NCBI GenBank assembly: GCA_947625985.1
Contig: CANQQF010000064.1
Span: 1 to 29,103, forward strand
Origin: an uncultured Clostridia bacterium
GTDB taxonomy: Bacteria > Bacillota_A > Clostridia > TANB77 > CAG-508
Direction of reading: 5' to 3'
DNA: 29,103 nucleotides
The position numbers were made by a program, and so were the translations under genes. The notes below the pieces were generated by a model. The model did not search any database and was not told where the DNA came from. It saw only the letters and a program-made list of their open reading frames with translations. This document shows, in pieces, positions 24,162 to 29,103 of this stretch (position 1 is the first letter of the stretch; each line of letters begins with the position of its first letter).

Positions 24162-24733
24162 GAGTAATTGCAATATTTATATTACTTATGATTTCAGGAG
24201 TTGCAATGACTACTAATTATAAGTCTACTACTAATACTAGTGAAAAAACTAATTCACAACAAACTAGTGAAAACAAGCAAAATCAAGAAAATCCTGTATT
24301 TGTTTCTAATACTGATGGAAAGGATTTCTTCAAAAATATATTATGTGGAAATACTCAATGTGAATATAAAGAACCAATGAAACTGGAAGCAGATAATATG
24401 ATTCCATATGATACTGTTACATATACAACTGGAAATGATACATATTCTTTTGAAGTAACAACGAATACAAAGAATGAAATTGCTAATGTTCAAATGTTTT
24501 TCTATAAATATGGAACAGAAGATCCTACAAATTGTTTTATGGCTGCAACAAGACTAAATTATCCAAATAGCAATGCTGCACAACTTACTTCATTTATTAC
24601 TGAAAACATTGGAAAAGACCAAAAGATAAAAATAGGAGACTTTACATTTCACTTTTTTAATGGAACTAGTGATAATTGTGTTATATTAGATATATATACA
24701 GATGAATTTGCTAAGATTAATGGGAATCAATAA
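24158..24733 (+). CDS. Hypothetical membrane-anchored protein, or C-terminal part of the broken gene
   Basis: A 191-aa frame. Residues 3-17 form a hydrophobic helix (VIAIFILLMISGVAM), then a serine/threonine/glutamine-rich linker leads to an unrecognised extracytoplasmic domain with four cysteines (C63, C68, C125, C173). The only available start is TTG 24158, which overlaps the upstream stop as TTGA, and no good ribosome site precedes it. Either it is translated by coupling to the upstream frame, or a second frameshift has split one protein with two adjacent membrane helices. I favour the second, because the upstream part ends in a helix that normally has a partner. Confidence 0.55.
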   Translation: MRVIAIFILLMISGVAMTTNYKSTTNTSEKTNSQQTSENKQNQENPVFVSNTDGKDFFKNILCGNTQCEYKEPMKLEADNMIPYDTVTYTTGNDTYSFEVTTNTKNEIANVQMFFYKYGTEDPTNCFMAATRLNYPNSNAAQLTSFITENIGKDQKIKIGDFTFHFFNGTSDNCVILDIYTDEFAKINGNQ

Positions 24734-24766
24734 TTATTACAAGTACAGATTTTTTTCTAATGGTGC

Positions 24767-24795
24767 TTGATTTTTAAAAAATAATTTGATAATAT
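24767..24795 (+). promoter_or_regulatory. Promoter of RNA element A
   Basis: TTGATT (24767-24772) and TAATAT (24790-24795) at 17 bp. The RNA start near 24802 is just before the first hairpin of element A. Confidence 0.65.
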
Positions 24796-24801
24796 ATTTA
24801 A

Positions 24802-24900
24802 ACTTGAATGACTATTTATTCATTCGTCAAGAGAGCTAACGAGTTGTAAATATCTACGTCGTTGGCACCAAAAGCAGTTCAATCCGAACTGTTTTTTTTT
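24802..24900 (+). ncRNA. Repeated RNA element, copy A
   Basis: Three structures in order. First is hairpin GAATGA/TCATTC (24806-24825). Second is a long hairpin, GCTAACGA (24835-24842) with TCGTTGGC (24859-24866), whose top adds TGTA/TACG. Third is a terminator, CAGTTC/GAACTG (24875-24891), followed by nine T. The core GTTGTAAA (24843-24850) and GCACCA (24865-24870) is shared with copies B, C and E at identical spacing. It is about 100 bases long and has its own promoter. It stands 70 bases before the Ltp-repeat gene, so it is either a separate small RNA or a leader attenuator. Confidence 0.6.
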
Positions 24901-24971
24901 ATGAAATAGAAGATCGTGTTGATTTTTTTGTTTTAATGTTATAATATTTTTATATAAAAGGGGGAATTTAT

Positions 24972-26291
24972 ATGAAAAAAGAGAAAAAATCTATTTATAA
25001 AAAATGGTGGTTTTGGTTATGTATAGTGATAATAGGTTTGATACTAATAGGAATTATAGAATCCTTTAATAGTTCTATTGCAATAAACAAAATGATACAA
25101 GAGCCATTGGATAAAGAGATTACAGAGGGTAGATTAACATATTATGTATCAAATAGTTGGAGAAATAAAGAAGATTCTAAAGAAAATGAAAAATACAGTT
25201 ATTATTATCCTACTGATGATACTATGTTAATGGTAGGATATACCAAACTTAATGAGTATAGTGTTGATACTTTAAATGTGGATGAAGCTTTCGACGCATA
25301 TTTTTCAGGAATGGGAATAAAAGAAGAAGATTTAATAAGTAAGGATAAAAAGAAAGTTAATGAATATAATTGCGGTGTTGTTAGGTATTATATATATTCA
25401 GAAAACAATGTAAAGCATGAAGTAATTATGTATGTTGTTTTAAATGCTAATGAAGTATATTCATTCTCATTTGGACAAGAATATAATTTAAACGAAAAAT
25501 GCATACAGTTTGTTGAAAATATTATTTCAAAAGCAAATATTGTATTTGAAACAGAAGATGAAAAAGCACAAAAAATGGAAGAAAAATTAGAAGGCATAAG
25601 AAAAGAAGTCGAAAGTGAACAAACAAATATTAGTACTTTAAAAGAAAAAAAGAAAAGCTTAGAGAACTACAAGAGTGATATAGAGAAATTAAATTTCGAA
25701 AAAGAAGAAAATCAAGCCAAAAAAGAAACTTGGAAGAATACTATATCAGAATTAATTGGAAAAATAGATACAAAAATTAATATTGCAGTTCCAGATTTTA
25801 ATACAATGTCCTCTTCTGATGCTGAAAATTGGGGAAAAAGTAACAGTATAACTGTTACAACATCAACGGATTATTCAGATACTATTCCAAATGGTAAAGT
25901 TATAAGTCAAAGCATAAATGCAGGACAAACTATTGAAAAAGGTACTAATACAATAAACGTAGTATATTCAATGGGTAAAAAACCAACTACAGGAGACTTA
26001 AATGCGTTAACGAAAGCACAGTCATATTCTGATAATATGTTTATGTCTAAAAAAAGATTATATGAACAATTAACATCATCTTATGGAGAAGGATTTACTG
26101 CTAGCGAAGCACAATATGCTATTGACCATGTAAAAGCAGATTGGAATTATAATGCGTTACAAAAAGCTAAAAGTTATCAATCAAATATGAATATGTCAAA
26201 GAGTAGAATTCAGCAACAATTAACATCATCTTATGGAGAAGGGTTTACTGATAGTGAAGCACAATATGCTATTAGTCACTTAGAGGATTAA
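24972..26291 (+). CDS. Membrane protein with PASTA and two Ltp-type repeats
   Basis: A 439-aa protein. It has one N-terminal membrane helix (12-29), an extracytoplasmic domain of unknown type (about 48-190), and a charged coiled coil (194-258). One PASTA domain (271-336, IAVPDFNTMSSSDAENW...INVVYSM) is followed by two 50-residue repeats (342-390 and 392-439) ending SSYGEGFT.SEAQYAI. These repeats match the host-surface lipoprotein Ltp family; the prototype of phage TP-J34 blocks superinfection by DNA-injection interference. PASTA modules bind peptidoglycan fragments. The ATG follows GGGGGAA. A surface role, possibly phage exclusion or cell-wall sensing, is plausible but unproven. RNA element A precedes and B follows it. 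Confidence 0.82.
   Translation: MKKEKKSIYKKWWFWLCIVIIGLILIGIIESFNSSIAINKMIQEPLDKEITEGRLTYYVSNSWRNKEDSKENEKYSYYYPTDDTMLMVGYTKLNEYSVDTLNVDEAFDAYFSGMGIKEEDLISKDKKKVNEYNCGVVRYYIYSENNVKHEVIMYVVLNANEVYSFSFGQEYNLNEKCIQFVENIISKANIVFETEDEKAQKMEEKLEGIRKEVESEQTNISTLKEKKKSLENYKSDIEKLNFEKEENQAKKETWKNTISELIGKIDTKINIAVPDFNTMSSSDAENWGKSNSITVTTSTDYSDTIPNGKVISQSINAGQTIEKGTNTINVVYSMGKKPTTGDLNALTKAQSYSDNMFMSKKRLYEQLTSSYGEGFTASEAQYAIDHVKADWNYNALQKAKSYQSNMNMSKSRIQQQLTSSYGEGFTDSEAQYAISHLED
26066..26123 (+). repeat. DNA repeat encoding Ltp unit 1
   Basis: Nearly identical to 26216-26273, offset exactly 150 bp (50 codons), inside the coding sequence. The high nucleotide identity suggests recent duplication. Confidence 0.85.
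26216..26273 (+). repeat. DNA repeat encoding Ltp unit 2
   Basis: Second copy of the repeat; the differences from copy 1 include the A/G within GAAGG(A/G)TTTACTG and the following codons. Confidence 0.85.
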
Positions 26292-26305
26292 AATAATATT
26301 AGTTA

Positions 26306-26368
26306 GATTGATAATTGTATCAATTGTCAAGGTATGAAGAATTGTAAATAACTATGCAATTTGCACCA
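26306..26368 (+). ncRNA. Repeated RNA element, copy B
   Basis: Hairpin GATTGATA-ATTG-TATCAATT (26306-26325), then GTCAAG and the core ATTGTAAA (26341-26348) with GCACCA (26363-26368). ATTG pairs with CAAT (26357-26360). A -10-like TAATAT is at 26294-26299. No terminator hairpin follows, unlike copies A, C and E, so this copy reads into the zinc-ribbon gene region. Confidence 0.5.
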
Positions 26369-26485
26369 TTAGTATTATAAAGATAAAATACAAATAAATT
26401 AACATTAACATAACTTGTTAAGATATATTTAAGTAAAAGAAAAAATATATTGTAAATTTTGTTAATTTATATTATACTTCTATTA

Positions 26486-26491
26486 TATAAT
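26486..26491 (+). promoter_or_regulatory. Possible -10 of the zinc-ribbon gene
   Basis: TATAAT at 26486-26491 with a weak TTAATT -35 at 26462-26467 (18 bp). RNA start near 26498, ahead of AAGGAG. Confidence 0.45.
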
Positions 26492-26521
26492 ATTGAACAA
26501 ATGAAAAAGGAGAAAATTAAA

Positions 26522-26965
26522 ATGTTTTGTAGAAAATGTGGTAACCAGTTACCAGATAACGCACAATTTTGTACTAGATGTGGTTATAGTACAAACGATA
26601 ATTTTAATAATAATAATGCACAAAATATACCAGATAAAGAAAAAAAATTTAATGAAAAATTAAAAGGAGCAAAATGGTTTAGTATACTAGTATCATGTGT
26701 ATTTGGTTTGGTGCTTGCCTTAAGTTTGGAACAGAAAAACTATCTTTTAGCAATACTCAGCTTGGTTTTTATAGTAAGCTTTACATTATTTTATAACTTA
26801 TCTAAGAAAAAACTAATAGCAGGTCCAATAATAGGAATTGTATTAGGGAGTTTATATATAGTTAGTTTTATAAGAAAAATAAATATTATTTCTTTAGCAC
26901 TAGGTATAGTTGTTATTTGGGATAGTACATCAATGTTAAAATATTTAAAAGATAATATTAATTAA
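26522..26965 (+). CDS. Zinc-ribbon membrane protein, 147 aa
   Basis: The N-terminus is MFCRKCGNQLPDNAQFCTRCGY, a four-cysteine zinc ribbon (C3, C6, C17, C20) of the type found on many Firmicute membrane proteins. A short asparagine-rich linker leads to about four membrane helices (residues 53-143). I choose ATG 26522, which has AAGGAG about 9 bases upstream; the earlier TTG at 26459 lies in the promoter region with no site. Function unknown. It is preceded by RNA element B and followed directly by element C. Confidence 0.75.
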   Translation: MFCRKCGNQLPDNAQFCTRCGYSTNDNFNNNNAQNIPDKEKKFNEKLKGAKWFSILVSCVFGLVLALSLEQKNYLLAILSLVFIVSFTLFYNLSKKKLIAGPIIGIVLGSLYIVSFIRKINIISLALGIVVIWDSTSMLKYLKDNIN

Positions 26966-26972
26966 AGAACCT

Positions 26973-27068
26973 GATTGATACTTGTATCAATCGTGGAAAG
27001 TATCAAAAAAGTTGTAAATATCTACGTCGTTGGCACCAAAAAGCAGTTCTATTCGAACTGTTTTTTTT
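26973..27068 (+). ncRNA. Repeated RNA element, copy C
   Basis: Hairpin GATTGATA-CTTG-TATCAATC (26973-26992), core GTTGTAAA (27011-27018) and GCACCA (27033-27038), terminator CAGTTC/GAACTG (27044-27060) with eight T. The core and terminator are almost identical to copy A, but the left outer stem is lost. A TAATAT (26953-26958) lies inside the end of the zinc-ribbon gene as possible -10; no -35 is evident. The following 27069-27214 holds no gene. Confidence 0.55.
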
Positions 27069-27214
27069 GTGTGCAAAAAAACTAAAAAAATATCGACAAA
27101 TATCAATATTTGAAATACAATACAAACAAAAGTTTTGATAATAATAGATATAGTTTTATAATTTGTTGAAATGCGAAAATTTTTAATAATGTTTAAATCT
27201 TTTATAAAAAGCAC

Positions 27215-27243
27215 TTGAAAACTTATGAATTTTAAGTTAAATT
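27215..27243 (+). promoter_or_regulatory. Promoter-like site before element D
   Basis: TTGAAA (27215-27220) and TAAATT (27238-27243) at 17 bp. The RNA would start near 27250, five bases before the hairpin of copy D. Confidence 0.4.
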
Positions 27244-27254
27244 ATTTATAGTAA

Positions 27255-27290
27255 GATTGATATTCGTATCAATCATCAAGGTTCAAACAT
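27255..27290 (+). repeat. Repeated RNA element, copy D (partial)
   Basis: Perfect hairpin GATTGATA-TTCG-TATCAATC (27255-27274) with a UUCG tetraloop, followed by ATCAAGGT as in copy B. The RTTGTAAA...GCACCA core and terminator are missing, so this looks truncated. From 27291 to 27401 I see no gene. Confidence 0.55.
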
Positions 27291-27401
27291 AGAAAAGGCG
27301 AGAAGAAATATTATAAAAAGATGGAATAATGAGTAAAAATAAATATAAAATTAAAAATGTAATAATATCATTAGAGTTAGAACTAGGAAGGTAAATATGA
27401 T

Positions 27402-28200
27402 ATGGATATTGAATATTATAGAGAAGAATTAAATAAAGATATAACAATGGGAGAAATCCGGATTACTATATTATGAAAATGTCTTTGGAGAAAGTGTTTT
27501 AAAAAAAATAATTGCAAGTACAATTTTGATGTTACACATAAAAAGATATATAAAAATAGAGACTGAACAAAACCAAGAGACGGTAATAACTTTTAAAGAA
27601 AATGAAGAAAACATGGATCCTTTGAAAGAATCAGAAAAATGCATATTAAACTGTTTAAAAAATAGTGATATAAATAATGATGGAAAAATAAAAACAAAAG
27701 AATTAAAAATAGAAGCAAGTGTTTTGATTAATAAAGAAAGAAAATTAAAGAGAGTATTGTAAGAGATGCAATAAATAACGAATATATAGATGAAGATAAA
27801 TTGAAGAAAAGACAAAATCACTTTAATATGGCTGCTACACTTCTTGTAGGAATATTGTTTGCGATTGGATTTGGATCTTTAGTAACAATAATATTTCGGA
27901 ATTATTTTGGTAATTTTAGATATTATTGAATTAGTTAGATTTTTTAGGACAGATATTTATACAGATAAAGCTTATGAAGAAATAGATAGAATAGATGGTT
28001 TAAAAAATTATCTAAATGAATATTCATTAATAAAAGAAAAAACAGTTATGGAAGTATATTTGTGGGAGCGATTCTTAGCATATGCTGTAATGTTAGAAGT
28101 CAATACGAATATAGAAAAAGAAATTGGCATAAATTTTGAAGGATTGAAGAAGCAATTAGAATTTATAAATGAAATAGAGTCAAATAATTTTATGTTATAA
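27402..28200 (+). pseudogene. DUF2207-like membrane protein, decayed
   Basis: Fragments in three frames join into one C-terminal DUF2207-like sequence. They are MDIEYYREELNKDITMGE (27402 onward, stop at 27476), then GLLYYENVFGESVLKKIIA...ILMLHIKRYIKIE, read to the stop at 27762. Next, one frame over, comes ESIVRDAINNEYIDEDKLKKRQ with a membrane helix (AATLLVGILFAIGFGSLVTI), stopping at 27928. Last is a fragment ending in the conserved VYLWERFLAYAVMLEV block (27907-28200). At least three frameshifts separate them, and the N-terminal half of the family is absent. The order and direction are preserved, so this is decay in place and not scrambling. The remnant of element D lies just upstream. Confidence 0.78.
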
Positions 28201-28227
28201 TAAAAATTAGTGTAAAATAAAACTTAT

Positions 28228-28309
28228 GAGTTGTAAAGCTTTATGACATTCGCACCAAATTGGCAAACGTATGTATTTCAGTAATATCAATACATACGTT
28301 TGTTTTTTT
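28228..28309 (+). ncRNA. Repeated RNA element, copy E, with terminator
   Basis: Core GTTGTAAA (28230-28237) and GCACCA (28252-28257) at the same 22-base offset as the other copies. GTTGTAAA can pair with TTTATGAC. The usual first hairpin is absent. It ends in a perfect 14-bp stem, CAAACGTATGTATT/AATACATACGTTTG (28264-28277 with 28289-28302), with seven T. Confidence 0.5.
28264..28309 (+). terminator. Intrinsic terminator of element E
   Basis: Perfect 14-bp stem, loop TCAGTAATATC and seven T; unrelated in sequence to the terminators of copies A and C. Confidence 0.9.
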
Positions 28310-28360
28310 GTTTATAATAAGTAGGTAGTAAGTTAATAGTAGAAATTATTTAATTAAATA

Positions 28361-28390
28361 TTGCATTAGGTAGATAGGTAGTATTATAAT
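28361..28390 (+). promoter_or_regulatory. Promoter of the last gene
   Basis: TTGCAT (28361-28366) and TATAAT (28385-28390) with 18 bp spacing; RNA start near 28397. Confidence 0.65.
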
Positions 28391-28444
28391 AGTACTAATT
28401 AAAATGGTTATAAGAATGATAATAATTATAGTAGGTGAAAAAAT

Positions 28445-29092
28445 TTGGAAAGTAATAATAAAAAATATAAAGTCGGATTCTATAATATGTTTTGGTTATT
28501 TATATTTGGAAGTGTCATTGGTTGGATTTTTGAAGTTATATTTAGTTTGTTAGTTCATGGTGTATTCATTAATCATTCTGCTCTTGTAATTGGACCGTTT
28601 AATCTTTGTTATGGTATTTGTGTTTGTGCCTTAACTTTTCTATTATATAGATTTAAAGATAAAGGGAATATTTATATATTTCTTATAACTTTCTTTTTAG
28701 GTTCTGTACTAGAGTACATTATGAGTTGGGGTATGGAACTTGTTTTAGGTTTTTCTGCATGGGACTATAGTAATATGTTTTTAAATATAAATGGAAGAGT
28801 TTGTTTAATTATGTCATGTCTTTGGGGTATATTAGGAATTGTTTGGATTAAAAATATTTATCCTATTTTTGAAAAAATAATTAAGAAAGTGCCTAAGAAT
28901 TTTGGGAAAAAATTAATAATTATTTTATCAATATTTTTAGTATTTGATTTAGGACTGACTGTTAGTGCAGTTGTAAGAGCAAAAAGATGTGAAAAAGGAA
29001 TTGAACCGAGCAATAGTTATGAAAAGTTTTTAGATAAAACATTTAATAGAGATTATTTATATAATATGTTTAATAATAGTTGGAGTGATTAG
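28445..29092 (+). CDS. Putative CmpB-like (PF06541) membrane protein
   Basis: A 215-aa integral membrane protein with about five hydrophobic helices. The FIFGSVIGWIFEVIF block (about 20-34), then NHSALVIGPFNLCYGI, SVLEYIMSWGMELVLG and WDYSNMFLNINGRVCL, are the pattern of the PF06541 family, called 'putative ABC-transporter type IV' but without demonstrated transport. It starts with TTG 28445; AGGTGA lies 6 bases upstream and no ATG fits the conserved N-terminus as well. A separate promoter at 28361 and the terminator of element E set it apart from the pseudogene before it. A following ATG directly abuts its stop. Confidence 0.8.
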   Translation: MESNNKKYKVGFYNMFWLFIFGSVIGWIFEVIFSLLVHGVFINHSALVIGPFNLCYGICVCALTFLLYRFKDKGNIYIFLITFFLGSVLEYIMSWGMELVLGFSAWDYSNMFLNINGRVCLIMSCLWGILGIVWIKNIYPIFEKIIKKVPKNFGKKLIIILSIFLVFDLGLTVSAVVRAKRCEKGIEPSNSYEKFLDKTFNRDYLYNMFNNSWSD

Positions 29093-29103
29093 ATGAAAGT
29101 ATT
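29093..29103 (+). CDS. Possible start of the next gene (cut by the window)
   Basis: ATGAAAGTATT begins one base after the TAG of the previous gene. Only 11 bases are visible, so this rests on the ATG alone. Confidence 0.25.

Noticed and set aside
24843..24900. A tRNA or tmRNA 3' end, suggested by GCACCA and the TTCAATCC loop
   Set aside because: No acceptor or T-arm cloverleaf can be drawn; the TTC/GAA pairing belongs to a terminator with a T run.
24802..24900. A known riboswitch class such as T-box, SAM, preQ1 or c-di-GMP
   Set aside because: None of the conserved bases of these classes that I know is present.

Overview
The window looks like the chromosome of a low-GC anaerobic Firmicute, most likely an uncultured gut-type member of Clostridia. 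The evidence is strong A+T bias, AGA-dominated arginine use, TGA used as a stop, clear AGGAGG-type ribosome sites, RemA, rubrerythrin and the Firmicute order infC-rpmI-rplT. The species cannot be named from this sequence.

Layout: (1) 1-2.2 kb holds an unknown gene and the translation operon infC-rpmI-rplT. infC begins at a non-canonical AUA codon behind an attenuator-type leader. (2) 2.2-5.4 kb holds tRNA-Gln(CUG), a pilin-like/LamG surface protein and lysS, all apparently read from the tRNA promoter. (3) 5.4-9.1 kb, minus strand, is a three-gene operon: membrane coiled-coil protein, solute-binding-like plus VWA protein, and a TelA-family protein. (4) 9.2-13.8 kb is a tight operon: site-2 protease, tsaD, metallophosphoesterase, recG. 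(5) 13.8-16.1 kb holds a small membrane protein, rubrerythrin, a NadD-like adenylyltransferase and a lysine-tailed membrane protein. (6) 16.1-21.9 kb holds yicC-remA-rpoZ-nucleotide kinase, then priA-def-fmt.

From about 21.9 kb the character changes. After a palindrome containing a promoter come a broken 5' copy of tRNA-Leu, the intact tRNA-Leu(UAG), and an accessory stretch. That stretch holds an orphan PemK/MazF-type protein, a possible small RNA with two tandem units, a frameshifted zinc-ribbon/SHOCT pseudogene, a PASTA plus Ltp-repeat membrane protein, a zinc-ribbon membrane protein, a decayed DUF2207-like gene and a CmpB-like membrane protein.

The most striking unexplained feature is a family of intergenic RNA-like elements between 24.8 and 28.3 kb. 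Four copies share RTTGTAAA followed, at exactly the same 22-nt offset, by GCACCA. Two of these four, B and C, carry an upstream GATTGATA/TATCAATY tetraloop hairpin; copy A has an unrelated hairpin there and copy E has none. A fifth, core-less remnant D keeps that tetraloop hairpin alone. Three of the core copies (A, C, E) end in an intrinsic terminator. Copies A, B, D and E stand upstream of genes or gene remnants for membrane or surface proteins.

The housekeeping part is ordinary and confidently assigned. The accessory part is a decaying, probably horizontally shaped region where the undescribed biology, if any, is likely to lie.
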